NCBI GenBank assembly: GCA_963807085.1
Contig: CAWEBB010000034.1
Coordinates: 1-64,000 of the forward strand
Direction: 5' to 3'
DNA length: 64,000 nucleotides
Source of the DNA: JACKII01 sp963807085
GTDB lineage: Bacteria > Pseudomonadota > Alphaproteobacteria > Bin95
Numbering within the stretch: position 1 is the first letter of the stretch; the number at the start of each line of letters is the position of its first letter. Position numbers and translations under genes: made by a program. Positions 33,697 through 43,225 of the stretch are shown here, piece by piece. The notes beneath the pieces are model-generated. The model searched no databases. It saw only the letters and a program-made list of their open reading frames with translations, and was not told the DNA's origin.

Positions 33697-35406
33697 TCAA
33701 AACAAAAAGTACCGCTGCGCCATGCTCAGCACTTCCGCCGGTTCGCACGTTAGGATCGCGCCGTCGGCGGTTACCTCATAGGTCTCCGGGTCCACGGTGA
33801 TGGAGGGCGTCAGGTTGTTGTGCACCATGGAGTGCTTGCCGATGCCGCCTCTTGTGTTCTTTACCGCTGCCAGACCGCGCGACAGGCCCAGCCGTCCGGG
33901 CAAGTCCTGGCCCATCGCCGCTTGGCTGACGAAGGTCAGCGCGCTCGCCGCAATCGCCCGGCCGTAATAGCCGAACATGGGACGGTAGTGCTCCGGCTGC
34001 GGCGTGGGGATGGAGGCGTTGGGGTCTCCCATCACGGCGGCGGCAATAGTACCGCCCTTGATCACCAGGTCTGGCTTCACGCCGAAGAACGCGGGCGACC
34101 AGATCACCAGATCGGCCAGCTTGCCGACCTCGACCGAGCCGATCTCATGCGCCATGCCGTGCGCGATGGCCGGGTTGATCGTGTATTTGGCGATGTAGCG
34201 CTTGGCCCGCAGATTGTCGTTGTCGCCGGTCTCACCCGGCAGTGCGCCGAACTGGCGTTTCATCTTGTCGGCCGTCTGCCAGGTGCGGATCGCGACCTCG
34301 CCGACCCGGCCCATGGCCTGGCTATCGCTTGCGATGATCGAGAATGCGCCCATGTCGTGCAGGATGTCTTCGGCCGCGATGGTTTCCTTGCGGATGCGGC
34401 TGTCGGCAAACGCCACGTCCTCCGGGATCGACGGGTCAAGGTGGTGGCAGACCATCAGCATGTCGAGGTGCTCGTCCACCGTGTTGACCGTATAGGGTCG
34501 GGTCGGGTTGGTGGAGGAGGGTATGACGTTCGCCTCGCCGCAGACCTTGATAATGTCCGGCGCGTGGCCGCCGCCCGCGCCCTCCGTATGGAAAGCATGG
34601 ATGGTGCGGCCCTTGAAGGCGGCGACGGTGTTCTCGACGAAGCCCGACTCGTTCAGCGTGTCGGTGTGGATCATCGCCTGCACGTCCATGTCATCGCAGA
34701 CGCTGAGGCAGGTATCGATGGCTGCGGGCGTGGTGCCCCAGTCCTCGTGCAGCTTGAGGGAGCATGCGCCCGCCTTGATCTGAGCTTGTAGCTCCGCCGG
34801 GTGGGAGGCATTGCCCTTGCCCGCAAAGCCCAGGTTTATGGGGAAGGCTTCTGCCGCTTGCAGCATCCGGCCCAGATGCCAGGCGCCTGGGGTGCAGGTG
34901 GTGGCATTAGTGCCGGTTGCAGGGCCGGTGCCGCCGCCCAGCATGGTGGTGACGCCGCTATAAAGCGCCTCGTCAATCTGCTGGGGGCAGATGAAGTGGA
35001 TGTGGCAATCAAAGCCGCCCGCGGTGATGATCTTGCCCTCGCCCGCAATGACCTCCGTGCCCGGCCCGACGACGATGTTGACGCCCGGCTGTGTGTCAGG
35101 ATTGCCCGCCTTGCCGATGGCGCAGATGCGGCCGTCGCGGATGCCGATGTCGGCCTTCACCACGCCCCAATGATCCAGGATCAGCGCGTTGGTTATGACC
35201 GTATCAACAGCCCCCTCGGCCCGCGTCGCCTGCGACTGACCCATGCCGTCGCGGATGACTTTGCCGCCACCGAACTTCACTTCCTCGCCATAGATCGTGT
35301 GGTCGCGCTCGACCTCAATGAATAGTTCGGTATCGGCGAGCCGCACCTTGTCGCCTACGGTCGGGCCATACATGGCGGCATAGGCGCTGCGGGAGATTTG
35401 GGCCAT
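33697..35406 (-). CDS. ureC: Urease alpha (catalytic) subunit UreC
   Basis: 569 residues from MAQISRSAYAAMYGPTVGDK; the upstream in-frame extension is not conserved. All nickel-site and catalytic residues are visible: His135 and His137 (GFDCHIHFICPQQ), carbamylated Lys218 (GACSLKLHEDWG), His247 (AMIHTDTLNESG), His273 (HAFHTEGAGGGHAPD), flap Cys320-His321 (MVCHHLDPS) and Asp361 (IASDSQAMGR). Hydrolyses urea to ammonia and carbamate. Lies between ureB and ureE. Confidence 0.97.
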   Translation of the reverse strand: MAQISRSAYAAMYGPTVGDKVRLADTELFIEVERDHTIYGEEVKFGGGKVIRDGMGQSQATRAEGAVDTVITNALILDHWGVVKADIGIRDGRICAIGKAGNPDTQPGVNIVVGPGTEVIAGEGKIITAGGFDCHIHFICPQQIDEALYSGVTTMLGGGTGPATGTNATTCTPGAWHLGRMLQAAEAFPINLGFAGKGNASHPAELQAQIKAGACSLKLHEDWGTTPAAIDTCLSVCDDMDVQAMIHTDTLNESGFVENTVAAFKGRTIHAFHTEGAGGGHAPDIIKVCGEANVIPSSTNPTRPYTVNTVDEHLDMLMVCHHLDPSIPEDVAFADSRIRKETIAAEDILHDMGAFSIIASDSQAMGRVGEVAIRTWQTADKMKRQFGALPGETGDNDNLRAKRYIAKYTINPAIAHGMAHEIGSVEVGKLADLVIWSPAFFGVKPDLVIKGGTIAAAVMGDPNASIPTPQPEHYRPMFGYYGRAIAASALTFVSQAAMGQDLPGRLGLSRGLAAVKNTRGGIGKHSMVHNNLTPSITVDPETYEVTADGAILTCEPAEVLSMAQRYFLF

Positions 35407-35419
35407 GGCGTCAGTTTCC

Positions 35420-35728
35420 TTAGTCGAGCGGCCCCATGACCGCCTGGTTAAATCCCACCACGTTGCGCGCGCCCGCATAGGGGATCAGCGAGACCTCCCG
35501 CGAGGAGCCCGGCTCGAACCGCACCGCGGTGCCGGCGGCAATGTCGAGGCGCATGCCCCGCGCCGCAGTCCGGTCGAAATCCAGGGCCGGATTGGTCTCG
35601 GCGAAGTGATAGTGGCTGCCGACCTGCACCGGCCGGTCGCCGGTGTTGGCGACGGTCAGCGTGATGGCCTCCCGCCCCTCGTTCAGGGTGAGGGAGCCTC
35701 CGGCCGAAATGATCTCTCCGGGGATCAT
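35420..35728 (-). CDS. ureB: Urease beta subunit UreB
   Basis: 102 residues. MIPGEIISAGGSLTLNEGRE, VANTGDRPVQVGSHYHFAET and FEPGSSREVSLIPYAGARNV are the classic UreB blocks; length matches separate-subunit bacterial ureases. 13 bp upstream of ureC. Structural subunit of the (UreABC)3 assembly. Confidence 0.96.
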   Translation of the reverse strand: MIPGEIISAGGSLTLNEGREAITLTVANTGDRPVQVGSHYHFAETNPALDFDRTAARGMRLDIAAGTAVRFEPGSSREVSLIPYAGARNVVGFNQAVMGPLD

Positions 35729-35744
35729 AGCGTGTTCCGATCTG

Positions 35745-36305
35745 TCAGGAGAAAGCGAGGCCCAGACCGGCCAGCGCTGCAGCGCCACCGGCGATGCGCG
35801 GCATAATGCGGGCAACCGACAGGCCAAACGCCAGACCCGCGCCATGCAGCATGGCGCTCGCGAGAAGGAAGCCTACGGCATAGAGCGCCAAGCCGGTGGC
35901 CGGGCCTTCGGCGCCGTGAGCGTGACCATGGGCAAGGCCGAAGACCGCAATCACGGCGCAACCGATCCACACCGGCGCCTTGACCGCCAGCGCGGCGAGC
36001 GCGCCGAACGCGACGATTGATGCGAGGATCATGGCCTCAACCGCCGGCATAGGCACGCCATACATGCCGAACCCGCCGCCGACCGCGAGAGCAGCGACGA
36101 ACGCCAGCGGATATGCCCACATGGCCCGACCGCCGGCGACAGCGGCCCAGAGGCCCACCGTAACCATGGCAAGCAGGTGGTCGAACCCGCCTATCGGATG
36201 CATGAAACCTGAAACAAAGGTTGAACCTTCCGGGTGCCCGGTGTGAGCGAAAGCAATGCCCGGAAGTAGCGCGCCGAGCGCGGTCAGAGTGAAGAGACGT
36301 TTCAT
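35745..36305 (-). CDS. ureJ: HupE/UreJ-family nickel transporter
   Basis: 186 residues. Cleavable signal or first helix MKRLFTLTALGALLPGIAFA followed by HTGHPEG, then six membrane helices. The HupE/UreJ signature is FMHPIGGFDHLLAMVTVGLW (His and Asp for metal), with a second His cluster IAVFGLAHGHAHGAEGPATG. Members import nickel for hydrogenase or urease; the placement between ureA and ureB specifies urease. Confidence 0.92.
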   Translation of the reverse strand: MKRLFTLTALGALLPGIAFAHTGHPEGSTFVSGFMHPIGGFDHLLAMVTVGLWAAVAGGRAMWAYPLAFVAALAVGGGFGMYGVPMPAVEAMILASIVAFGALAALAVKAPVWIGCAVIAVFGLAHGHAHGAEGPATGLALYAVGFLLASAMLHGAGLAFGLSVARIMPRIAGGAAALAGLGLAFS

Positions 36306-36320
36306 CGTTTTTCTCCTGAT

Positions 36321-36623
36321 CTATCGGATCGGTTCGTGGACGGTCACCAGCTTGGTGCCGTCGGGGAAAGTGGCCTCGACTTGCACTTCCGGGATCATCT
36401 CCGCAATGCCCTCCATCACCTGTTCGCGGCCGATGACGTGCGCGCCGGCCTGCATCAGATCGGCAACACTGCGGCCGTCGCGCGCGCCTTCGACCACGAA
36501 GTCCGTGATGATAGCGATGGCTTCGGGGTAGTTCAGCACCACGCCGCGGGCCAAGCGTTTACGCGCCACCTCCGCCGCCATAGCGACCAACAGCTTGTCT
36601 TTTTCACGCGGGGTCAGGCGCAT
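36321..36623 (-). CDS. ureA: Urease gamma subunit UreA
   Basis: 100 residues from MRLTPREKDKLLVAMAAEVA; the invariant blocks ARKRLARGVVLNYPEAIAII, GARDGRSVADLMQAGAHVIG and ATFPDGTKLVTVHEPIR are intact. 15 bp upstream of ureJ and 19 bp downstream of ureD. Confidence 0.97.
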   Translation of the reverse strand: MRLTPREKDKLLVAMAAEVARKRLARGVVLNYPEAIAIITDFVVEGARDGRSVADLMQAGAHVIGREQVMEGIAEMIPEVQVEATFPDGTKLVTVHEPIR

Positions 36624-36642
36624 GGATGGGTGGCTCCTTCTC

Positions 36643-37539
36643 TTAAAGAGACCAAAGACTTGGCATGACCGGCGCTTGGCCCAGGTGGGCACGGAAGCCG
36701 GTGATGAAACGGGCGGCGGCGCGGCGGAGCAAGAATATGTCGGCCGCAAGGAAACGGGCCACCAGGATATTGTCCCAGGCGGTGGCAGCGGCCTTTGCGC
36801 CAGCTTCCCCTTCCAGAATGTCCCGCGCGGTAACGAGATGGGACGGCGCGTCAGGCGCGGCATAAAATATCGTGCCGATGGCGGGATGCCCGCCGAACCC
36901 CGCCGGGGATTGGAGGGCCTTTTGCAAGAGAAACGGCTCGGCCAACCGCACCGCATCCAGCCATTCCAGCTTTTCCGCCCGCCGCACTTCCACGCGGTCG
37001 CTTAAAAAGCCATGGCTAAATAGTTCCCCATGCGCCGCCCGGCCGAGCACCCGCAACTCACAGGCCAAAACTCTCGCATCAGCCGCCAGATCGAACCGCG
37101 TCCGGCGCTCCAGGCGGGAGCCGTTAAACAGGATGGTCTCCTGGGGCAACCATTCGGCGTAGGCGCCCTCGGCTACAGCCACGCGGCTTTGCACCCGCGC
37201 AGGCGCATCGCCCAACCTGCCGCGGTAGATTTTCTCGGCCGCCTGGGTGGTTGCTACCGCCGCGGTTCCAACTTCCAGTTCCAAATCGAAGGCAACCGAG
37301 TCGCCGCTGGTCAGACCGCCACAAGTGGTGATGAAGGCCGCCGTCGGCAGGTCGTCGCCGCGCGGCACCATCGCCCGGCAGGGCGCGGATTGTTTCAGAT
37401 CGGCCAGCATGGTGCGCCCGCCAACCGCCCGCTTGAACCGCACCGACGCACGCCCGACCGAGCGCTGTAGCCCAGGGGCCGCGCTGACGAAAATCTCCGG
37501 CGCTGCGGGTGGACTAGACGGTAAGGGATCGGCGTACAC
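36643..37539 (-). CDS. ureD: Urease accessory protein UreD/UreH
   Basis: 298 residues. Conserved blocks: MLADLKQSAPCRAMVPRGDD, AFITTCGGLTSGDSVAFDLE, VATTQAAEKIYRGRLGDAPA and EWLPQETILFNGSRLERRTR. UreD is the scaffold that binds apo-urease and channels nickel from UreG. The proposed start overlaps the end of urtE by 26 bp, so the transporter and urease genes form one transcript. Confidence 0.93.
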   Translation of the reverse strand: MYADPLPSSPPAAPEIFVSAAPGLQRSVGRASVRFKRAVGGRTMLADLKQSAPCRAMVPRGDDLPTAAFITTCGGLTSGDSVAFDLELEVGTAAVATTQAAEKIYRGRLGDAPARVQSRVAVAEGAYAEWLPQETILFNGSRLERRTRFDLAADARVLACELRVLGRAAHGELFSHGFLSDRVEVRRAEKLEWLDAVRLAEPFLLQKALQSPAGFGGHPAIGTIFYAAPDAPSHLVTARDILEGEAGAKAAATAWDNILVARFLAADIFLLRRAAARFITGFRAHLGQAPVMPSLWSL

Positions 37540-38209
37540 TGGCCTCGTCCATTTCTCCGCGCACGCCGGACGCGACCACCTCGCCGCGGTCCATCACGGC
37601 AAAACGGTCGGCCAGGTCGCGGGCGAATTCGAAATATTGCTCAACCAGGATGATTGCCATCTCGCCAGCTGCAGCCAAGTCGGCGATGACGCGGCCAATG
37701 TCTTTGATGATCGAAGGCTGAATGCCTTCGGTTGGCTCGTCCAGCACGAGCAGTTTGGGCCGCATCACCAGCGCGCGCGCGATGGCGAGTTGCTGTTGCT
37801 GTCCGCCCGAGAGATCACCGCCACGCCGGGCCAGCATTTCCCTCAATACCGGGAACAGCTCGAACACGTTGTCGGGGACGAACTTCTGCCCTGCGGGTGC
37901 TGCCCCAAAGGCGGTCCGCAGGTTCTCTGCCACGGTCAATCGCGGAAAGATCTCCCTGCCCTGGGGCACGTTCGCAAAGCCTGAGCGCGCGCGCCGGTGC
38001 GCGGCCATGCCGGTCACGTCCTTGCCGTCCCAGACAATTCGGCCTTGGCTGGCAGGATGCAGGCCCAAAATAGCCCGCAACAGCGATGTCTTGCCGACCC
38101 CGTTCCGGCCCATGATGCAGGTGACTTCACCAGACCTCGCCTCCAGGGAAACGCCGCGCAGAATGTGCGACGCGCCGTAGTGCAGGTGCAGGTTTTCTAC
38201 CGTCAGCAT
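37514..38209 (-). CDS. urtE: Urea ABC transporter ATP-binding protein UrtE
   Basis: 231 residues, LivF-like. Walker A MGRNGVGKTSLLRAILGL, signature DLSGGQQQQLAIARALVMRP, Walker B LLVLDEPTEGIQPSIIKDIG and switch His region ILVEQYFEFARDLADRFAVM. It starts with LTVENLHLHYGASHILRGVS. Second ATPase of the urea uptake system; overlaps ureD. Confidence 0.95.
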   Translation of the reverse strand: MLTVENLHLHYGASHILRGVSLEARSGEVTCIMGRNGVGKTSLLRAILGLHPASQGRIVWDGKDVTGMAAHRRARSGFANVPQGREIFPRLTVAENLRTAFGAAPAGQKFVPDNVFELFPVLREMLARRGGDLSGGQQQQLAIARALVMRPKLLVLDEPTEGIQPSIIKDIGRVIADLAAAGEMAIILVEQYFEFARDLADRFAVMDRGEVVASGVRGEMDEASVRRSLTV

Positions 38210-38211
38210 GG

Positions 38212-38955
38212 CTACCTCCCCAAATACACTTCAACGACGCGTTCATCGGCCTGCACGTGGTCGATGGTGCCTTCGGCCAGCACACTGCCTTCGTGCAACA
38301 CGGTCACCTTTGCGCCCAACGCGCGGACAAAGGCCATGTCGTGTTCCACCACCACCAGGGTATGGTTCCCCTTCAGGGTGTGAATCAGTTCGGCGGTCTG
38401 CTCCGTTTCTGCGTCTGTCATGCCGGCCACGGGCTCGTCCAGCAGCAGCAATTCCGCGTCCTGGATCAGCAACATGCCGATCTCCAGCCACTGCTTCTGA
38501 CCATGGCTGAGGTCGCCGGCCAGATCGTGCCGCCGATCACCCAGCCGTATGGTTCCCAGCGTCTCCTCGATGCGGGAGCGCTGCTCTCCCGACAGGCGGG
38601 CGAACAAGCAAACGAATGCGTTGCGACTGGCTTTGGCCGCCAGTTCCAGGTTCTCGAACACGGTCAGGTTCTCGAACACGGTCGGCTTCTGGAACTTGCG
38701 GCCAATGCCCAGCAGGGCGATAGCGGGCTCGTCCAGTTTGGTTAGGTCGAGCCGTCCGTCAAAGCGCACCGTGCCGGTATCCGGGCGGGTCTTGCCGGTG
38801 ATCACGTCCATCATCGTGGTCTTGCCCGCGCCGTTCGGCCCGACGATGGAGCGCAATTCGCCCTGCTCAATCGTCAGCGAGAGCGCGTTCAATGCCTTGA
38901 AGCCGTCGAAGCTGACGGTGACATTGTCCAGGTAAAGGTGCGGTTCGCTAGCCAT
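38212..38955 (-). CDS. urtD: Urea ABC transporter ATP-binding protein UrtD
   Basis: 247 residues, LivG-like. Walker A IVGPNGAGKTTMMDVITGKT, signature DLSHGQKQWLEIGMLLIQDA, Walker B LLLLDEPVAGMTDAETEQTA, and switch LVVVEHDMAFVRALGAKVTV. The SHGQKQWLEIGM form is characteristic of UrtD rather than general LivG. Overlaps urtC by 8 bp. Confidence 0.95.
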   Translation of the reverse strand: MASEPHLYLDNVTVSFDGFKALNALSLTIEQGELRSIVGPNGAGKTTMMDVITGKTRPDTGTVRFDGRLDLTKLDEPAIALLGIGRKFQKPTVFENLTVFENLELAAKASRNAFVCLFARLSGEQRSRIEETLGTIRLGDRRHDLAGDLSHGQKQWLEIGMLLIQDAELLLLDEPVAGMTDAETEQTAELIHTLKGNHTLVVVEHDMAFVRALGAKVTVLHEGSVLAEGTIDHVQADERVVEVYLGR

Positions 38956-40096
38956 GCGCCCGGGCCTCCGCCGTTTCCGTCTGCCGCCGAGTAGGATCGA
39001 GCCAGTCGCCGATTTTGCGAGTTCCCTTGGCCAAACCTACCAGACCGGCAGGCAAGAAAAGCGTGACGAAGATGAACAGCGCGCCGAGGAAGAACAGCCA
39101 CGTTTCCGCCGCGACACCTGTTAGATAGGACTTGGCCATATTGACCAGCACCGCACCGAAGATCGCACCGTAGAGCGAACCTCGCCCGCCAATCGCCACC
39201 CAGATGGCGATTTCGATGGAGTTGGCGGGCGAGAACTCACTGGGATTGATGATGCCAACCTGGGGAACGTAGAGCGCGCCTGCCACACCCGCCAGCATGG
39301 CAGATGCGGTGAACGCCACCACCTTGGCATTGGCCGGGCGGTAGCCCAGGAAGCGTACCCGCGGCTCGGCATCCTTCAGCGCCAGCATCACGCGGCCTAG
39401 CTTCGAGGTTACGATAAAGCGGCAGAGGATGTAGCCGCCCGCCAGCGCCAGCACGCTGAGCATATACAGCGCCATCCGCGTCCTGGTGTGCGACAGTTCA
39501 AAGCCCAGGATGTCCTTGAAATCCGTCAGGCCATTGTTCCCGCCGAAACCGAAATCGTTTCGGAAAAAGGCCAGCATCAACGCGAACACCATCGCCTGGC
39601 TGATGATGGAGAAATAGACGCCGGTGATGCGCGAACGGAAGGCCAGCCAGCCGAAAACGAAGGCGAGCAAGCCCGGCACGGCAATGGCCATGATGGCGGC
39701 AAAGCCAAACTGGTCGAAGCCCCACCAATACCAGGGCAGTTCCTGCCAGTTCAGGAACACCATGAAGTCCGGCAACTCCGGGTTGCCATAGACGCCGCGG
39801 TCGCCGATGGCGCGCATCATGTGCATACCGATGGCATAGCCGCCCAGCGCAAAGAAGGCGCCATGCCCCAGGCTCAGGATGCCCGCATAGCCCCAGACCA
39901 GGTCCAGCGAGACCGCCAGCAACGCAAAGCACAGATACTTGCCGAGAAGCGGGATCAGATAGTCGGGAATGTGGGCGTTCGACGACGGATCGACGGCCAG
40001 ATTGAGCGCGGGCACGCAGATCGCAGCCACGAACAGGCACAGAATAAAGCGTGCCCAGCCTGCCTGGCTGAGCAGCGGTTGGCGGGAGGCATCCAT
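38948..40096 (-). CDS. urtC: Urea ABC transporter permease UrtC
   Basis: 382 residues, LivM-like permease with about nine to ten helices. Blocks: YLCFALLAVSLDLVWGYAGI, LSLGHGAFFALGGYAIGMHM, GFGGNNGLTDFKDILGFEL, RVMLALKDAEPRVRFLGYRP and AIWVAIGGRGSLYGAIFGAV. Co-transcribed with urtB (3 bp apart). Confidence 0.94.
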   Translation of the reverse strand: MDASRQPLLSQAGWARFILCLFVAAICVPALNLAVDPSSNAHIPDYLIPLLGKYLCFALLAVSLDLVWGYAGILSLGHGAFFALGGYAIGMHMMRAIGDRGVYGNPELPDFMVFLNWQELPWYWWGFDQFGFAAIMAIAVPGLLAFVFGWLAFRSRITGVYFSIISQAMVFALMLAFFRNDFGFGGNNGLTDFKDILGFELSHTRTRMALYMLSVLALAGGYILCRFIVTSKLGRVMLALKDAEPRVRFLGYRPANAKVVAFTASAMLAGVAGALYVPQVGIINPSEFSPANSIEIAIWVAIGGRGSLYGAIFGAVLVNMAKSYLTGVAAETWLFFLGALFIFVTLFLPAGLVGLAKGTRKIGDWLDPTRRQTETAEARAHG

Positions 40097-40099
40097 GAT

Positions 40100-41710
40100 C
40101 TATGCCTCCTCCGACCGGCCTTTGAGCGCGAACAGGCCGCGCGGCCGCCGCTGGATGAACAGAATGACAAGCACGAGGACCACCACCTTGCCCAGCACCG
40201 CACCGGCGACGGGCTCCATGAATTTGTTGAGAATGCCCAGGCTCATGGCGGCGACGAACGTGCCGGCCAGATTGCCGACCCCGCCGAAGACCACGACCAT
40301 GAAACTGTCGACGATGTAGAGCTGGCCCAGGTTGGGACTGACATTGCCGACCTGGCTGAGCGCCACGCCCGCGATGCCCGCCACGCCAGAGCCGAGGCCG
40401 AAGGTCAGCGCGTCCACCCGCGAGGAGTCGATGCCCATGGTCCTGGCCATGCTGCGGTTCTGGGTGACGGCCCGCATCTCCAGGCCAAAATGGGTCTTGC
40501 GCAGGACCAGCAGCACCAGCGCCAGCACGATCAGGCAGAAGACGATGATGCAAAGGCGGTTGTAGGTCAGCACGACGCCGCCGATGGTCTCGAAGCCGCC
40601 GCTCATCCAGTTCGGATTGGCCACTTCCCGGTTGGTTGCGCCGAACACGCTGCGCACCGCCTGTTGCAGGATCAGGCTGATGCCCCAGGTGGCCAGCAAT
40701 GTCTCCAGCGGCCGATGGTAGAGGTAGCGGATCACGCTCCGCTCCATCGCCATGCCGACGGCCGCGGCAACCATGAAGGCGACCGGGATGGCGGCGATCA
40801 GGTACAGGTCGAAGACGGCGGGCGGAAGAAAGTTGCGGAACGCCTCCTGCACCACAAACGTGGAATAGGCGCCCAGCATGATCATCTCGCCATGCGCCAT
40901 GTTGATGACGCCCATCACGCCGAAGGTGATGGCGAGGCCGATGGCGGCGAGCAGCAGAATGGAGCCGAGCGAAATGCCCTGAAAGATGGCGAGTCCGGCG
41001 TCCAGCCAGGCGCGCTGGGATTCGATCTTTGCGATGGCTTTGGCGGCTGCCTCGCGCACTTCCGGCTCGGCGCTGGTGGCATTCTGCACCTGGCCAAGCA
41101 GGGCGCGCACCGCCGGGTCCAAACTGCCGGAGAGCCGCTCGATTGCGGCAATCCGTTCCTCCGGCGTGCCAGCCGCCAGTTCGGCGGCGATCAGGGCCGA
41201 TTGCATGGCGGTCTTCACCGCAGGAACCTGCTCCGTGTCGAGGGCGGCGCGCAGCCGGGCAAGCATGGCCGGAGAGCCGTACTTGGCCGCCTCTTCCGCC
41301 GCCAGCATGCGTGTGCTTGCATCGGTGCTGGCGAGCCTAAGCTGGGCCAGCGCCTCCGCCACTGCGCCGCGGACGCGGTTATTAACCCTGATCTTGTCGG
41401 TATCGCTGCGCCCTACGGAGCCCAGGCTTTCACCGGTCAGCGGATCGGCCGCGAAATACTCGCGGCCTTCGCGCTTGACGACCAGAATCCGTCCGTCGCT
41501 TTCGCGCACATGCAGGTCGCCCTCACCGAGCGCTTTGAGCAGCGGTATGACGCGTGGATCGCCGAGGGCGGCGATGGCTTGGACCTGGCCGGCCCGGTCG
41601 CTGTAGCCGCCTTGCGGCAGCTTCGCGACGGCATCCGCCAGCGGGTCGGCCGATACCGAACCTGCTGCCAGTGCAACCAGCGTAAATAGTGTGGCGAATA
41701 ACAGGCGCAT
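40100..41710 (-). CDS. urtB: Urea ABC transporter permease UrtB
   Basis: 536 residues, LivH-like, with the extra N-terminal exported region typical of UrtB (signal MRLLFATLFTLVALAAGSVS, then HEAT-like helices up to about residue 220). The permease core reads GISLGSILLLAAIGLAITFG, VMGVINMAHGEMIMLGAYST and IDSFMVVVFGGVGNLAGTFV. A 160-bp spacer separates it from urtA with no clear gene. A 733-codon open frame on the opposite strand is an antisense artefact. Confidence 0.94.
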   Translation of the reverse strand: MRLLFATLFTLVALAAGSVSADPLADAVAKLPQGGYSDRAGQVQAIAALGDPRVIPLLKALGEGDLHVRESDGRILVVKREGREYFAADPLTGESLGSVGRSDTDKIRVNNRVRGAVAEALAQLRLASTDASTRMLAAEEAAKYGSPAMLARLRAALDTEQVPAVKTAMQSALIAAELAAGTPEERIAAIERLSGSLDPAVRALLGQVQNATSAEPEVREAAAKAIAKIESQRAWLDAGLAIFQGISLGSILLLAAIGLAITFGVMGVINMAHGEMIMLGAYSTFVVQEAFRNFLPPAVFDLYLIAAIPVAFMVAAAVGMAMERSVIRYLYHRPLETLLATWGISLILQQAVRSVFGATNREVANPNWMSGGFETIGGVVLTYNRLCIIVFCLIVLALVLLVLRKTHFGLEMRAVTQNRSMARTMGIDSSRVDALTFGLGSGVAGIAGVALSQVGNVSPNLGQLYIVDSFMVVVFGGVGNLAGTFVAAMSLGILNKFMEPVAGAVLGKVVVLVLVILFIQRRPRGLFALKGRSEEA

Positions 41711-41870
41711 TAATTGCTTCGCTTATTGGGAGCGTTCCGCGATCATCATTAATCGTCGAAAAGTCGCCCACCCGGAGGTGCGCAATGCGATCCGAAGCCC
41801 CCGCGAGTTACTTTCCGCGGGAGATTCCGGACACTGCGTCAGCGGCTCCGGATAGGCGGAACAACAAGGC

Positions 41871-43187
41871 TTAGTTGATAGCCGCGCCGAATTTCGGCTG
41901 CTCGCAGTTGCCGCAGACCCACGGGTAGGTCCAGTCGGCGGTCAGCTTGGCGCTTTCCGGCAGGTAGTCGGTCCAGGCGTCGCCGACGATCGGGCCATCG
42001 GTCTCCCAGACGATCTCGAACTGGCCGTCATCCTGGATCTCGCCGATCAGCACCGGCTTGGACAGGTGGTGGTTCGTGTTCATGACCACGTCAAAGCCGG
42101 ACGGGCTGCGCACTTTTTGGCCATACATGGCCTGACGCACGGCATCCACATTGGTGGTGCCGGCCTGCTCGACGGCCTGCACCCACATCTGGAAACCGAT
42201 AGCGGTGGCTTCCATCGGGTCGTTTGTTACGGGCTTCTTATTCAGGCGGCCTTTAATATTCTTGTCGAAGTAGGCGAGGTATTTTTTGATAAACTCCTCG
42301 TTCTCCGGCGTATCAACGCTCATGAAGTAGTTCCAGGCGGCAAGGTGGCCGACCAGGTTGGAGGTGTCGATACCGGCCAGCTCTTCCTCACCGACCGAAA
42401 ACGCCACGACCGGCACGTCGGCCGCGTCGATGCCCTGGTTTGAGAGTTCTTTATAGAACGGCACGTTGGCATCGCCGTTAATGGTCGAGACCACAGCCGT
42501 CTTCTTGCCTTCGCTGGCAAAAGCTTTGATGTCGGCGACGATGGTCTGCCAGTCGGCGTGACCAAACGGCGTGTAGTTGATCATGATGTCTTCCTCGGCC
42601 ACGCCCTTTTGCTTCAGGAATGCTTCGAGGATTTTGTTGGTCGTGCGCGGATAAACATAATCGGTGCCGGCCAAGACCCAGCGCTCGACGCTGCCGCCAT
42701 CCTCGCTCATCAGGTACTCCACCGCCGGGATTGCCTGCTGGTTCGGCGCGGCTCCGGTGTAGAAAACGTTGCGCGAACTTTCCTCGCCCTCGTACTGCAC
42801 CGGATAGAACAGCATGCTGTTCAATTCTTCGAACACCGGCAGCACCGACTTGCGGCTGACGCTGGTCCAGCAGCCAAAGACCACGGCCACCTTTTCCTGG
42901 GTAATGAGTTCGCGGGCCTTTTCGGCGAACAATGGCCAGTTGGAGGCGGGGTCGACCACGACCGCTTCCAATTGCTTGCCCAGCAAGCCGCCCTTCGCAT
43001 TCTGATCGGCGATCAGCATCAGCATGGCGTCTTTCAGGGTGGTCTCGCTGATGGCCATCGTGCCCGAGAGCGAATGCAGCACGCCGACCTTGATGGTGTC
43101 TGCTGCAATTGCAGCTTGGCTTACGAGTAAGCTAGCGGCAGATGCCCCCGCGATAGCCAGTTGGCGCAAGGTTCTCGATATCGGCAT
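41871..43187 (-). CDS. urtA: Urea ABC transporter substrate-binding protein UrtA
   Basis: 438 residues. Signal peptide (QLAIAGASAASLLVSQAAIA cleaved before ADTIKVG), then the type-I periplasmic binding fold with VGVLHSLSGTMAISETTLKD, VVFGCWTSVSRKSVLPVFEE, FYPVQYEGEESSRNVFYTGA and the YVYPRTTNKILEAFLK segment that identifies urea/short-amide receptors. Catches urea in the periplasm for UrtBCDE. First gene of the operon, preceded by a sigma-54 type promoter (43226-43241). Confidence 0.96.
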   Translation of the reverse strand: MPISRTLRQLAIAGASAASLLVSQAAIAADTIKVGVLHSLSGTMAISETTLKDAMLMLIADQNAKGGLLGKQLEAVVVDPASNWPLFAEKARELITQEKVAVVFGCWTSVSRKSVLPVFEELNSMLFYPVQYEGEESSRNVFYTGAAPNQQAIPAVEYLMSEDGGSVERWVLAGTDYVYPRTTNKILEAFLKQKGVAEEDIMINYTPFGHADWQTIVADIKAFASEGKKTAVVSTINGDANVPFYKELSNQGIDAADVPVVAFSVGEEELAGIDTSNLVGHLAAWNYFMSVDTPENEEFIKKYLAYFDKNIKGRLNKKPVTNDPMEATAIGFQMWVQAVEQAGTTNVDAVRQAMYGQKVRSPSGFDVVMNTNHHLSKPVLIGEIQDDGQFEIVWETDGPIVGDAWTDYLPESAKLTADWTYPWVCGNCEQPKFGAAIN

Positions 43188-43225
43188 AGATGGAACTTTC
43201 TTCCAGGTTGAGATATCTTAGAATA

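Noticed and set aside
39488..41689. 733-codon open frame on the plus strand opposite urtB/urtC
   Set aside because: His/Gln/Arg-rich with no recognisable domain; it is the antisense of two clear permease genes and is explained by high GC in the third codon position.
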